From Ceratotherium simum simum (taxonomy: Eukaryota > Chordata > Mammalia > Perissodactyla > Rhinocerotidae), in the NCBI RefSeq assembly GCF_000283155.1, contig NW_004454210.1, positions 1,227,262-1,291,261 on the forward strand: a stretch of DNA of 64,000 nt, read 5' to 3'. Shown here one piece after another: positions 1 through 12,734 of this stretch. Numbering within the stretch: the first letter of the stretch is position 1; each line of letters begins with the position of its first letter. The position numbers were made by a program, and so were the translations under genes. The notes under the pieces are model-generated. The model saw only the letters and a list, made by a program, of their open reading frames with translations, was not told the origin of the DNA and ran no database searches.

Positions 1-3000
1 TTTCATTCAATTTAATGTATTTTTTGATTTCCCTTTAGACTTCCTGTTTGACTCATGAATTATTTAGAAGTGTGTTATTTAGTTTCCAAAGGTTTGAACA
101 TTTCCTGTTATCCTGTTATTGATTTCTAGGTTGATTCCATTGTGATTGGAGAACATACTGTGTATGATTTTAGTTCTTTTGAATTTGTTGAGGTTTGTTT
201 TATGACCCACAATATGGTCTTTCTTGGTATATATTCTGTGGACACTTAAAAAGAATGTGTATTCTGCTGCTGTTGGGTAGAGTGTTTTGCAAATGTTGAT
301 TAAATCTCATTGGTTGGTGGTGGTGTTGTGTTCTTCTATATCCTTGCTGATTTTCTGTCTATTTCCATCCATTGTCGAGAGAGAGAGGTGTTCCAATAAT
401 TGTGTAATTGTCTGTTTCTCCTTTGAGGTCTCTCAGATTTTGCTTCACCTATTTAGCAGCTCTGTTGATTGGTACATATGTATTTAGGATTGCTATATCT
501 TCTTAGTGGATTGAACATTTCATTATATAATGACCTTCTCTGTCTCTGGTAATTTTCTTTGCTGTGAAGGCTATTTTATCTGATGATAATATAGTTACTC
601 CTACTTTCCTTTAAGTAATGTTTGCATGATATATCATTTTACATCCTTTTATTTTTAACCTGCTTATAGCATTATATTTGAAGTGAATTTCTTGTTGAAT
701 GCATATCGTTGTGCTGTGTCTTTTAATCCACTCTGTCAGTCTCTGTCTGGCATATTTAGAACATTTACATTTAATGTGATTGTTGATATGTGAAGGCTTA
801 CCTCTGCTGTTTTCATTTGTTGTTTTCTGTTTATTCTCTCCTTTTTTGTTTCTGTTTTATTTTTCATGTCTTCCTTTTAGTTATTTGAACATTTTTATAG
901 AATTCCATTTTGATTTATCTATAGTGGTTTTGAGTGTACATTTTTGTATGGCTTTTTTGGTGATTTCTCTAGGTGTTAACATAACTTATCACAGTTTCCT
1001 AGTGTCATCATTTTACCAGTTTGAGTGAAGTATACAAACCTTACTTCCCTTTATCGTTCCCTATTTGTAGTATAATTGTCTTAATTATTTCCTCTACAAA
1101 CATTTAGAACCAGATCAGTGTTTTTAATTTTTGCTTCAAGCAACAAACCTAATTTAGAAAACTCAAGAGAAGAAAACCTATTGTATTTACCCATATTTTT
1201 GCTTACTGTGTGTTTTTTTTCCTTTCTGATGTTCCAAGATTCCTTTAAAAAAAAAAAAAATCATTTCCTTTCTGTTGAGAGAACTTCTTATAGTCATTCT
1301 TTTAGAGTAGGCCTGCTGGCAACAAATTCTCTGTACATGAGAATGGCTTAGTTTTCCTTCACATGAGAATGTCTGAATTTCCCTTTCATTCCTAAAGGAT
1401 ATTTCTGCTGGGTGTAGGATTCTGGTTTGACAGTTCTTTTCTTTCAGTGCTTGAAAAGTGTTGTGCTGCTTCTTTCTGATCTCCATGGTTTCTGATGAGA
1501 AATTTGCTGTCATTCAAGTTATTTTTCCCCTATAGGAAGGGTGTCATTTTTTTCTGGCTATTTTCAGGATTTTTTTCTTTGTCTTTAATTTTCGGGAGTT
1601 TAATTATGATGTGTCTTGACATGGATTTCTTTGGGTTTATCCTGTTTGGGGTTCACTCAGCTTCTTGAGTCTGTAGGTTTATGACCCTTGCCAAATTTGG
1701 GAAATTTTAAGCTATTATTTCTTCAGGTACTTTCTCACCTCACCCTCTTTCTACTCTCCTTCTGGGATTCTGGTGACATGAATGGTTAGATCTTTTGCTG
1801 TAGTCCAACAGCCCCTCAGGCTTTGTTCGTTTCTTTCAGTTTATTTTCCCATGTTGTTCAGATAATATAATTTCTGTTGTTTTGGTTTCCAGTTTACTGA
1901 TTCTTTCCTCTGTCCCTTTTATTCTGCTCTTGAGTCCATCCACTAAGTTTTTTATTTCAAGTATTGTATTTTTCAGGTCTAAACTCTCCATTTGGTTAGC
2001 CTTTCCTCTATTTCTTTGCTGAGGCTCTCAATCTTTTTGTTTTAAGTGTGTTCATAATTGTTGGTTGAACAGTTTTTATCAGGACTGCTTTAAAATCTTC
2101 ACCAGATAATTCTAACATCTCTGTCATCTTGGTTTTGGCATCTGGTGATTGTCCTTTTTCATTAGTTTGTCTACTTCCTTGTTCTTGGTATGAAGAATTA
2201 TTTTTAATTGAAACCTGTACATTTTCTTTTTTTTTTTTTTTTTAAAAATTTTATTTATTTATTTTTTCCCCCAAAGCCCCAGTAGATAGTTGTATGTCAT
2301 AGCTGCACATCCTTCTAGTTGCTGTATGTGGGATGCGGTCTCAGCATGGCCGGAGAAGCAGCACGTCGGTGTGAGCCCGGGATCCGAACCTGGGTCGCCA
2401 GCAGTGGAGCGCGCTCACTTAACCACCAAGCCACGGGGCCGGCCCGAAACCTACCTGTACATTTTCATATTACGTTATGAGACTGTGGCTCTCAGTTAAG
2501 CCTTCTCTTTTAGATGGCTTTCTTTGACACCAGCCTGGCGGGAGGTGTGGGTTACTGCTTCATTACTGCTAAGTGGAGGTAGACGTCTGTGTTCCCCCTC
2601 TGGCCTCTGTTGACACCTGAGAGGGGCTCCTCCTTACTGCTATAGATGGGAGTTCTGGCTCTGTACACCGTCTCTGCTGACATCATGGTGTGGGAGTGGA
2701 GGTTGTAACTGTCCGGTGGGGAGGAAAGTCCCAGCTCCGTTTTTGGCCTTTTTTTGACTGGGGTGTTCGGTGCTTTGCTGTCACTTGTAAGGGTGGAATT
2801 CTAGGCTCCCTCTCTGCCTGTGCTGGTGTGGGTGTAGGTGTGGGTGGGGCCACAGTTTTTTTTCTGTTGTGTTTGTCTAGAATAGAACAGTGATTGTGTA
2901 AGCGTTTTCTTTCTTGGTAGGCTACTGCTTTTGTCATCTTTTGGCTAGAGAGAGCAGGCTTTTGTTGGGGCTTTTTTTTGTCTGCAACTGTTTTTATTTC

Positions 3001-3240
3001 TGGGTTGCCTGTCTCTTCAGTTCCAAGGCTGGGATATGAGGCAAAAAGAAAACCCAGGAAACTCACCACTGTGTTCTTCCTCTGGTCCCAAGATCCCAAG
3101 CCAGTCTGCCTTCTTCTTTCCACCTTTTAGGTTTTCTTATGTTTGTTTTATATGTAATGTCTAGAGTTTTTAGTTATACTTAGTGGGAGGAATAGCAAAA
3201 ACTATGTCTGCTCCACCTTTCCAGAAGCGGAAGTCCTACT
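1..3240 (-). mobile_element. Old antisense L1: ORF2 start, inter-ORF spacer, ORF1 and 5' UTR
   Basis: Read on the minus strand this is a decayed LINE-1 of the older mammalian L1M type. The start of ORF2 (endonuclease domain) lies at about 790 and runs left to the window edge, the inter-ORF spacer lies at about 790-1230, and the 3' part of ORF1 lies at about 1230-2200. A T-rich, then GC-richer 5' UTR-like part continues to about 3240. I recognise the layout from plus-strand phrases typical of antisense L1, such as the block at 150-300 and the ORF1 end at 1395-1460. No frame stays open over a useful length, so it encodes nothing. A younger SINE interrupts it at 2229-2445. The exact subfamily is not assigned. 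Confidence 0.8.
2229..2445 (-). mobile_element. Perissodactyl tRNA-derived SINE (ERE type, short form)
   Basis: On the plus strand it begins with a T-run (the antisense A-tail) and ends in the GGGGCCGGCCC head. The near-duplicate GAAACCTGTACATTTTC at 2212-2228 and again from 2446 (with 4 extra bases) is the target-site duplication. This form lacks the 50-bp tail units seen in other copies and joins its GGGGCTTTGGGG-like middle directly to an A/T tail. It interrupts the old L1. Confidence 0.9.
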
Positions 3241-3630
3241 GTATGCCTTTTGATTTTCAAATTATTTTTCTTTTTATAAGTATGGTGCATGTTTACTAGT
3301 GAAAATAAAATCAAGCAGTACAGAAAAGGAAGTAGAAGAAAATAATTTTCATAAAAATTAGATATGTTATAATGCTATTTCTGATAAAAAGTGTTCAATT
3401 TAATCTTGTAGAGGAAACAAATGAAACTTACGGAATTACTGAATTTCAGGTAAATGTTTTTTCATCACAGATGATGTTCAGTTTTTAAAGATCTCTTAAA
3501 CTTAAGAAGGTAAAAAGTCAGTTTCTGTATTTTTAATTAAAAAAACTCACATTCAATTTTAGGCAGTATTAATTGATTTCCCACTATGGAAGAAAAGGAA
3601 AATTAATGCTTTTTCTTTTTTCAAAGCAGC
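3241..3630. other. AT-rich sequence, nothing identified
   Basis: No open frame, RNA gene or clear repeat is visible. Part of it (about 3290-3420) has the look of a very decayed LINE 3' end, but I cannot support that. Confidence 0.4.
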
Positions 3631-3631
3631 T

Positions 3632-3725
3632 TTATTGAGATATAGTTTACGTGCTATATACTTCACCCATTTAAAGTGTACAGGTCAGTGGTTTTTAGTA
3701 TATTCTCAGGCTACATAATTTCTCC
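3632..3725 (-). mobile_element. Short antisense L1 3'-region fragment
   Basis: The phrase from AGCTTTATTGAGATATA through CACCCATTTAAAGTGTACAG matches a widespread mammalian L1 3' segment read in antisense. Only about 90 bases are recognisable. Confidence 0.55.
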
Positions 3726-4750
3726 AGAGAAAAAATCTCCTGATTCCTTGCTCTAGGGTTAGGAGTTTGGCTGTTGGAATGTCCATGTATAGGGTGAATG
3801 TATGGGGGGTTGGACTGTTCTGTATTCAGTCTTTCAATTAATCTGTTTGTTTTCGGTGCTTCTCTTATTCTTGGCATTCTGAATCCTGACCTTCTCCATG
3901 GTTGTGACTGGTACTCAGACTCCCTTTTGGATTTCATTCCTATGGCAAATACTCTAGACTCTTTTTTGTACTACTCTGCTTCATCCTTACTGCTGTTTAT
4001 CAGCTTTGGTCTTTCAGAAATTTGTTGCTATTTCTCGTTAGCTGCAGGGTCTTTTCTTGTTCTTTTTGGAATAATGGGTTTATACCTTTTCCTTTAATGG
4101 GGTCTCAGGAGGGAGGAAGATAAATGCATTTGGTTGTCTCATCACATTGAAATGGAAGTCTGGAAGCCAGAGTTACTCATGCTGGCTCAAGTTGTTCCCT
4201 TCTAGGGTGAAGCCAATATACATTAAATAGTAGATATTCAGTAGATTTTTAAAAATGAAGGAGAACTCCAAAGAAGATATTCCATACCCACTAACTGCCC
4301 TGTCCCATCTTCCATCCCTCAATACTATTTTCATACTATGTGATGACCCTCTCTCATTTATGTAAATAACTTTCGTTTTCTCCTAATTTTCCTCCCACAT
4401 ATTTTCTCAGTATTTTTCTCCCCTTCCCTTGTTTTACATTGCCAGTCATTTCTCACCCAGTATGCCTCAGTTCTCTCTACCCATGACTATCCTGTAGAAG
4501 TCTTGCAAGCTTATTCATATATGTGTCCCAATGTTTGTATTTCTTCTTTTTCTTTCATATTACATGATTCTCCTTTAAACTTTATTATTTTCTATTTTAT
4601 ATGAAATTATTTTATGTCATATCTATGAGTGTGTGACAGTCCCTAGCTGATTCATTTAAAATTTCCTTTTGTTAATTGAGTAACCTTTATGTATCATGTA
4701 CTTTATTTTTAAACTGTAATGGCTTTTCAATATTTTAAAGTTTTATAAGT
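3726..4750. other. Non-repetitive sequence, nothing identified
   Basis: Open frames of up to 99 codons on the plus strand (3798-4097) have no recognisable domain, are rich in Leu, Phe and Ser from the T-rich DNA, and lack support as genes. Confidence 0.4.
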
Positions 4751-4754
4751 TTAT

Positions 4755-5255
4755 TGTAAAAAAAGAAACAATTTAGAAGTATATAAGTGAAATTCCCTCT
4801 CTTCCCCACTCTAAACTCACTCCTTAAAAACATTATTGGTAGTTTGATGTGTAGTTTTCTAGACTTTTTTCTGTGCATATGTAAGCATATGTATATACAC
4901 ACTCCCATTCATATATACGTTCACAGTCTTATAGTTTTTTCTTTTTAAATGGGAATTACCATATACATTTTGATACACATCTATTTTTTATACTTAAAAA
5001 TATATCAATATATCAGATATTTTTATAAGTAGAAACTTGTATCTCTACTTCATTCTTTTTAATGACTGCAGAATATTCTGTGTGTGGAATTACATACTTC
5101 TCTGTTGATGGACATTTAGATGGTCTCCTTCTTTTCCCTACCTACATTGTTCTTACAAACAATTCTGTATTCTCATAAATATCTCTCTCTGTATATATAC
5201 TGGTATTTCCGTAGGCTAGATTCTTAAATATGGCATTGATGACTATGAGCTTTGT
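4755..5255 (-). mobile_element. Antisense 3' fragment of an old L1 (L1ME-like)
   Basis: The order of phrases (TTCTGTGCATATG, then TTTTAATGACTGCAGAATATTC, then TTGATGGACATTTAGATGGT) is that of an old L1 3' end read in antisense. It is heavily diverged and non-coding. Confidence 0.6.
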
Positions 5256-5294
5256 AAATTTAAAACTTTGATAGGTACGACCAATTCCCGCTCC

Positions 5295-5560
5295 ATTCTT
5301 TTTCCTTTCCAAATTAGTTTACTGCAGAAAATTTAAAACATACTAAAGTCAAGAAGATAGTATAATAAGTCCCTCTGTACCCGTCCCACAGTCTTAACGG
5401 TTATCATCACACAGCAAATCTTGTTTCATCTAATTCTCTTGCTTCCTACCCCTTTCCTCCATGCCTAACTTGGCTAATTAATTTTGAAGTAAATCCTAGA
5501 CATCATCTCATTTCATCCATAAATACTTCAGTATTACCCATACTACTTCTGGGAAATTTT
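5295..5560. repeat. Old interspersed repeat, family not assigned
   Basis: The block around GTACCCGTCCCACAG, CAAATCTTGTTTCATC and AAGTAAATCCTAGACATCATC resembles a repeat common across placental mammals. I cannot name the family from sequence alone. Confidence 0.4.
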
Positions 5561-7581
5561 GCTTTGATTTACAATTATTTTCTTCATATGCAGGCTCCCA
5601 GAAACTTATTTATTGAGTGAATCAAGGGCTGCCTGTAGTTGATCTGAAATTATTCTTTTCGGCAACAATTAGGCAGCAAGGCCTGTTTTCTAAGGTCATA
5701 CATAAAACCATATAATCAGCATATAAGATATAGCTTTTCTTTCCATTCTTTGTAGGGATGGTGGTAGGGAGGGAAAGAGGAGGAGAAGAAAGGCATACAT
5801 TCAGCTCAACCAAAAGAGTTATCAGATCCTTAGGGTGTAAGACTAAACAACAACAAAAATACTCATTTGTCTCACTGAAAATTATCATCTGATCTTTCAG
5901 GAGACTTTGTCTACAGTTCCCAACCCCTGTGCCAAATTTAAGGAATGGGCTCTAAATATCAGGAATGGACGTTTTTTTTTGAGCTCATAAAATTTTTACC
6001 CAGAGTCTTAAGTTGAGTAAGAGTCAATAAAATCCTTATGGAATTGATAATCTTTCTGATTATTTCTTATGCCTCAAGTTTGCCGGCTCTTTGCATAATG
6101 TTGACTGGAGAAGCCCGAGATTGCATTTATTGAGGATGCTGGCATATAATTATAATGGATTATTTAATAAGGTACTACATTTTTTATTGAGGATGAGCAA
6201 AATGTTGTCCTTTAAAATAATGACTCAGGCTCTACTCTCCAATCAGAAAAGTCTGTTCATGTGGAGTAGGGAAATTGGCAAGTGGTTCTTGAATAATTCT
6301 GGAGGAAGAAAATCTTTCTAAGGGCTTTATTTAGCTTGAACTTTTAAGTCAGTGGTACAGTATGGGGGCCTGTGACTAGTACTTAGAAAGTGGCCTCTTT
6401 TCAATACACAAAGTTCTGACAGTTTATAAAGCCGGGGAAACAGCCTCCCAAAGGTATAGTAGATTTAAACTGTCATTATTTCAGTTATTAAATTTGGACA
6501 GCATAACCCAGAAATTGCCCTTGTTAACTGGACTTATTAAAGAAAGTTAGAAGTTTATAATAAATTAATTCTAAAAAAAAATCTCAGCTGGTGTCCTCGT
6601 TGCAGTTTTATTTCCCCTGTCACTACCCGGACTTGGTCAGGAGTTTTATTTTTTGCTACCTGGCAGTCTTTGACAAACTAGGAGGACAAGTCCCACATCA
6701 CTTAGAATAGTTTTAAATTACACCAGTTCGTTGGTAGGAGAAACAGAGAGAAATTTCTCAAGAGGCAGAGTTGTATTTCTTGAGGCAGAGTTGTAAAGCT
6801 GTTTTCATTACAACAAGTTACTAGAAAGACTTTGAAATTCCCTTGATCCTCTTTGTTTTCCTCTGTTTGTTAGTCTTCTAAGGGCAGTCGTGCCTGGAGA
6901 TGGCCTCTGGAATAGCTCTTTTAACAGTTAAATGAAGGAGAAATGATCATCTGTCTGGTCCAGAAGTGAAGAGGGGCTGCAAAATCCGGATTGCTGTATA
7001 CCTGAGCAGATTTATTTCTGGTGCTACCATTTTGCACCATTAGCTTCTGTTCATCAAATAACAATTTTAAAGAATATTTCATTCAAGTCAGTATGTTGTC
7101 ACTAAAATAATTATTTGCTAGTAATCAGACCACTCATTTATGCATGACTCTAGGATGGGCTGCATCAGACCCTTGTCTGTGGTAGTGTTCTTGTTCTCAG
7201 AGAGATCACAGACAAAATAGAGCCAGACCTATTAGATACAAGTAAATAAAAGTTAAATTGACTCAGAAGCAGATGAAGAGAATGACTATGCAGCAAAATT
7301 CTTGAACTGGTTTTGCTTTTGTATAGACCAGAACCCATAGTCAAAGCAGCATCATCCTGTTTGGTGGAAAGCCAAGGGTCAGAGAACAACCTGCTGTTCT
7401 TTATCTCCTTGAAGCTGGAACCCCAGAGCTGACAGCTTTATCATTAGTGACTTGGAAAAATGAGGTTATAGGTTATGTACATGGCTGGGAGGCTCCTGTC
7501 AGCCTGAGCTCTGTGAACTTTATAGTCAGATGTCTTTAAGGTTTTCTAATTCACTGTGGAGGTTCAGGTATGGTCTAAATT
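5561..7581. other. Non-repetitive sequence, no gene supported
   Basis: Small open frames (for example 5622-5888 minus, 88 codons; 6091-6321 plus, 76 codons; 7165-7389 minus, 74 codons) show no domain, signal peptide or splice-site context that would mark an exon. Composition is moderately AT-rich and no clear repeat is visible. Confidence 0.4.
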
Positions 7582-7590
7582 AGGTTAACT

Positions 7591-7850
7591 GTTTTTTTTG
7601 TTTTTTGAGGAAAATTGGCCCTGCACTAACATCTGTTGCTAATCTTCCTCTTTTTTCTTTTTTCTCCCCGAGGCCCTAGTACATAGTTGTGTATCATAGT
7701 TGTAGAGTTGTAGCTCTTCTGTATGGGATGCCGCCTCAGCACTGCTGGATGAGTGGTGAGTAGGTCCACGCCCAGGATCTGAACCGCTGAACCCCAGGCT
7801 GCTGAAGCGGAATGCGTGAACTTAGCCGCTATCCCACCAGGCTGGCCCCG
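7591..7850 (-). mobile_element. Perissodactyl SINE with one tail unit plus middle section
   Basis: The 9-bp AGGTTAACT at 7582-7590 recurs at 7851-7859 as a perfect target-site duplication. The element ends on the plus strand in GGCTGGCCCC. It carries one GGAAAATTGGCCCTG...CTTCCTC tail unit and also the middle section found in short copies, so it is one of the composite forms. Confidence 0.88.
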
Positions 7851-7859
7851 AGGTTAACT

Positions 7860-8803
7860 CTTAAGTAGGGTTGCTTTGTACAGTTGTGCAGGTTGTATAG
7901 TGCATAGCTGGGCTATATCTAAGGTGGTGCCATTTATAGCCTAGTAATGTAGATTTGTGTATTCACTGGGACAATTTTCCAGCAGATGACAGGCAAGTAT
8001 CTTGAAGAGGGGAAAGATAAGGGGCAAGTGTAGACCCTATTTTAAATATTTAAAAATTTCTTACAAAACTGTAAATGAGAACTCTTTTTTAAGTTGTATT
8101 TATAGATGCAGTAATTTTAAGTGCATTGTCCATGTATTTACCCCCTCTTTCCTGTATTTATTATTTCTCCCACATTTTCCTTATTTTAATACTGACAGCA
8201 TTTTTTTTTCCTTTCCCTGGAGAAATTTGTTCTTAAGTAAATTTGCTCTGAAAGTGTTTTGGGCTTTTATTTTTGATCTGTTTAGTTTGCTCACAATTTA
8301 GCAACTCTGAAGCCTTAATATGGATGTTCTTGCCATGTTGAGATGACTTAATGCTTGGATCCTATTAATAGCTCCATTGTATGTTGAATAAACCTCACAT
8401 CTTTGTCAGAGGTTTGGGTGTTACTCAGTTGTGGTTCTATCAGTATGTCGTCAGCTGGGATTTCAAGTTCATTTGTTATTGCTCAGAGTTTCCAGAAGGT
8501 TGCCCTGGGTAGCACCAGGCTTTTGATAGTAGTGGTCACCATCTGGAGCTGTTGTTTCTGCAGATGGGTTTGGAAGTTTTGTTATTTGTTCTTTTTGCAT
8601 CAAGATTAGTCACAGTTCAGGTGGGATTGCTGTTTCATTTCTATTTTGAATATTTTTGAGGTCTTTATCCCCAGAGTTTATGAGCAAGCAGGTTCTCCTT
8701 GTGGGGACATCACCTACATTTGTTTGGGTTTATGTGGCGCTAGCAATACCGAGAGAAGTTGAAACTGGCCTTTCAGGTTACCAGGTTTTGAGTTCCTATT
8801 AAA
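7860..8803. other. Non-repetitive sequence, nothing identified
   Basis: Frames at 8002-8301 (99 codons) and 8403-8609 (68 codons) on the plus strand have no recognisable features. I see no promoter, RNA gene or repeat. Confidence 0.4.
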
Positions 8804-8990
8804 TAGTGGTTCTCAAACTGGAGTATGGATCACAATCACCTGGATGGCTTCTTAATACAGATCGTGGGCTCCACCCCAGAGTTTCTAATTCAGTAGGTTT
8901 GGAGTGGGGCCTGAGAATTTGCATTTCTAACTAGTTTTAGGTGATGCTGATGCTGCTGGTTTGGCTACCACACTTTGGGAACCACTACTG
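8804..8990 (+). mobile_element. MER5A-like non-autonomous hAT transposon
   Basis: About 187 bp bounded by imperfect inverted ends: TAGTGGTTCTCAAACTG on the left and CACTTTGGGAACCACTA on the right. Internal phrases (CAATCACCTGGATGGCTTC, GATGCTGATGCTGCTGGT) and the length match the MER5A family as I know it. A clean 8-bp target duplication is not visible. Non-coding. Confidence 0.8.
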
Positions 8991-9109
8991 TAAGATAAAA
9001 TTATCTTACTCTTCTCTAAATTTATAGTATTTAGCATCTGGCATGAAAGGAAGTAGATTTAGGTCTTTGAGAAAGCTATCAGAATCTTAAAATTCTTTAT
9101 TTCCAAAAT

Positions 9110-9645
9110 GAAAAGGGATTTTTTCTTTCCGATTTTGAAAATAATGTATGTATATAGTAAAAAATTCAAACCATAAGGAAAAGCTTCAAGATAAAATTAA
9201 AAATTACTTAAAATCCCATTATCAATACAGTAAACCAATTTTGGTAAACATCATTCCAGATGTTTCCTATGCATTTATATAAATTTATAATCTCATTCAA
9301 AATGATTCCATTCATACCTGATATTTTGTAACATACTTCTAAAATTCAACAATATTTGATAGATACAGATCTATATCAAATCAGTATTCCATTATATAGA
9401 TTGCACAACTTATTTAACCAATGATAGTGGTAAACGGTTAGTTTGTTAACAATTTTCTAGCAGTTACAAGTTCTTATACTACGTCTTTGTACATATGTCT
9501 AATCATCTTATTATGAATTCCATGAAATAGTATTGCTAGGTCAAAGAAGATGTACATTTAAAATTCTGATCCATATTGCCAAATTGCCCTCCGGAAATGT
9601 AGTGTGAATTAACACTTCCACTAGCAGTGGAAGCTTTGCCTGTAA
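9110..9645 (-). mobile_element. Antisense 3' fragment of an old L1
   Basis: The end phrase CCAAATTGCCCTCCGGAAATG followed by ACACTTCCACTAGCAGTG is the classic antisense L1M 3' region. The left part (9140-9400) holds the variable A/T-rich portion. Strongly decayed and non-coding. Confidence 0.65.
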
Positions 9646-10706
9646 AGTGAAATGGTTTTAAAGCTAGTACATTCCTTTATTCCAATATTCTTAAGGTAAA
9701 AAATGTTTTCTCTAAGATGGACAATAATTCTTCTTGGAGCAAATAAAAATTCTAATAGTGCTGGGATAGATAGAGAGTCCTTAGCTTTGCCCCCTCAAAT
9801 TTCATCATAGTTCTGATAAGATTATTTAATCTTGGTGAGCCTCAAAACACTGTCCCATACATATCTTTATAGTCATGATACAGAAAGGACCTTCTCAGAT
9901 GACAACTGCATTATTTGTTCTTCATTCAAGTTTCTGAAAAGGGCCTTTATTGCAGAGTAGAGATGTCAACGTAGTGCTTTAGGAATCATCTGGTGACCAA
10001 TTAAACAACTAAAAATGTCCTGAAACTTTAGGGTGTAAAAGGAAATCATTAAAATAGAAGTCAAACCATCTTTTTGGTGCTGAAATTTTTTTTTGCTAGT
10101 TGTCTGTGTTTTGACCGTGTATTCCTATCAGTAAACGATGAACACGCACACTCTCTTTAAGTGTGTTTATTTATAAATTGTATGTAAGTACTAAAATATT
10201 ATATATATTATAAAACGTACACAGAAAAATAGAAATTTAAAAGGATAAGATCAGGGTATTGATGGTAAAGATGCTAATGTTTTCTTTCTGTACCTCAATA
10301 GAAACTGCTATTCTATATGGCGTTTGTTTCTTAAGCATCATTTTCTACAGAGAACAAAGGGCTTCCTGATTTGAGGCATGTATCTGAACCAAACTTTCAT
10401 ACCTGTCACAGCCGTACAAAGCCCAAATACCTATTTTGATAGTTTGTTCCTGAACCTTATAATGCACTTTATGTTTCTTTAGCAACTTCTGAAAAACTGG
10501 AGTTATTTGTAATCACCACAATGGAGAATGAGAAGGAAGAGGGTATTATTTGTTCCTTTAGCTGGATGGAAAAGTTCTACTACTTAACATCATTGATAGA
10601 ATGTATATTACCTTGAGTTTAGATTCAGTTCTGTTCAGAACCATAGAGTCTATAAAAGGTATTGTAGAAATCCTTTTGTCTCATTTCTCTTTATTACCTA
10701 AATTTT
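9646..10706. other. AT-rich non-repetitive sequence
   Basis: There are no open frames of interest. A small A/T run with TATATATTATAAAA lies near 10195-10215. No RNA gene seen. Confidence 0.4.
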
Positions 10707-10935
10707 AGTATAGTGTAGTGGTTAAGAGCCCAGTCCCAGAGTCTGGAGTTTAGACTACTTGAATTCAATTTCTGACTCTGTTACTTATTTATTGTGTGAT
10801 CTTGGGTGAGTTACTTTCCTCATCTGTAAAATGGGGCTAATAAGAGCATTGATCTTATGAAGCTATTGTGAGAAATGCTGTCTATCTTGTAGTCAGTAGT
10901 TTTACTAAATGTTTGCTATTATTACTACTATTCAT
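10707..10935 (+). mobile_element. MIR SINE
   Basis: AGTATAGTGTAGTGGTTAAG at the tRNA-like 5' end, then CTCTGTTACTTA, CTTGGGTGAGTTACTT and CCTCATCTGTAAAATGGG in the core give the full MIR order. This is a very old mammalian element. Confidence 0.88.
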
Positions 10936-11057
10936 TCATTATTACTAAATTAACTTCAAAGTAATATAAGAAGGAAAATTTAAATTAAATTAAAACTTAA
11001 AAATTTGCTTATAAATCTACCACCAGATATTTTGATATTTTATGATAGGCAAAATGG

Positions 11058-11285
11058 CATATCTTTCTGGAGTCCTACTTCTTGGGTTGAAACCCTGGCT
11101 TGCTAGCTATGTCACTTTGGTCAAATCAACTTATGTTTGCCTCTGATTACTCATCATTTAAATGAGTGATAATTATACTGCCTATCTCATAAAACTGTTA
11201 TAAAAATTAAATGAGTTGTTGCATGTGTGGAACTTAGAAGAATGCTTGGATGTGATGAGTCATCAGTAAAAACTGTATATTTTGT
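11058..11285 (+). mobile_element. MIR SINE, degraded
   Basis: A weaker MIR follows in the same orientation: CTTGCTAGCTATGTCACTTT, then a diverged core, then AAAATTAAATGAGTTGTTGCATG near its 3' end. Confidence 0.7.
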
Positions 11286-12734
11286 TCTTTACCGATACGT
11301 GAAAATACGTTTATAAATTTTAATTGTTTAAATAAATTATTTCATAAATTCTTTTCGTGTTCTTATTTGGTTATAATTTTTAATGTCTATGTAGTATTCT
11401 ATTATTTTGAGATACTATGAACCCTAAACAATAATTTTCTCACTCTTTGTTAGAAATAAAGTGTTTTGTTTTGCTTGTCCCATTTCTTCAAAAGGAAAAG
11501 GATATTCTTTTTGCAAACGTTTCAGAAATACAGGTTCTTTTGTATATATTTTACATTAAAATACAATTTTAAACTTTAATTTGGAGCACATTTTGAACAG
11601 TATTGAACTTTAGGCCAAATAACCACGTAAAATAATACCTGGAAATAAATTCATCATTATTATTTCATATTACTGTCAACTTTTTTTTGTTTACCCAGTT
11701 GTACAGGCTTTTTTAATGTTACTGAGTTGTTAGTGAACTTTTTATGTGCCTCATACAGACCGTTAGCTACATGTTTTCATGTGAATATCATGGTGTTGCT
11801 TTGGCCTCTGTTCCTTATCTTTGAGGATCAGTCTTTGAAACTTACAACAAAAATATATATGATATGAACTATTTTATTTAGTTACTATTTGCGGAAACAT
11901 TGGAATTTGTTATGGTTTATGGGAACCCATGAGACCATATGTAAAAATGGCAAAGTGAGAAAATCTAAACTGTGTGATCACTGTATATATACTTCTTTTC
12001 TCCTTTAGTGTTAGAACCAGCTTTGGTGTCTCATAAATGTGTGATGTTTAGCAGGTTGGGTCTCCAAATAGTGTATTTTGATTAGTGATTAGACTATTTA
12101 GCACTTTGCTAATTCAAGTCAGCATGTTACAGATCTGAGCTTAACTTAAAAAAAAATGTATTCAATTTTTATATACTTTTTTCAATTTGAATTTGGGTGA
12201 GTATGAGTTTGTGATAACAAAGCTTAAGAGTTGTAAAAATCAGATATAATTATTTTCCTTTGCTCTATAGAGTTACACAAAATAGATTCTCATCTTTTAT
12301 GTTTGTCTTTTTCAAAAGATAAAGTTTTGGGATGGAAAATGCCTAAATTTACTGTCTCTAGAGGCATTCTTTTTCACTTAATTGTTTGGTTTATAAATAT
12401 TTCTTCAATATCTACTCTGTCAATTACTATGCTAGTCCCAAGGGATATAAAGATAAAATTAGGAGAACATAGTTTATTGGGAATTTCTTTGGCAGTACAC
12501 TCAGATTCTTAAATTGAAAAATCATGTTAGTAATTTTTCCGTAATGTCAGATGTTTTTCTTTTCAAGGAAAACAACTCTTCACAAAATATTAGAAATATA
12601 GGAAGTGAAATTAGTTGTATCATCCTTTTTTGTGAGTGGTTAGTTTTTTTCTCTTGGGGTTGGGGGTAGGGATGAAACAAAAATCTCCATATGCTGATAA
12701 TTATTGAAGCTGGATGATAGGTACATAGAGGGTG
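11286..12734. other. AT-rich non-repetitive sequence
   Basis: A 69-codon plus frame at 12303-12512 is the longest notable frame and has no recognisable domain. No clear repeat or regulatory signal. Confidence 0.4.

Noticed and set aside
1187..1513. 108-codon minus-strand frame
   Set aside because: It is a short surviving piece of old L1 ORF1 (with an ILHPAEISFRNE-like phrase), already covered by the L1 entry.
2683..3123. 146-codon minus-strand frame
   Set aside because: It lies in the 5' UTR-like part of the antisense L1. The Pro/Thr-rich part comes from a degenerate GGTGTGGGTG run on the plus strand.
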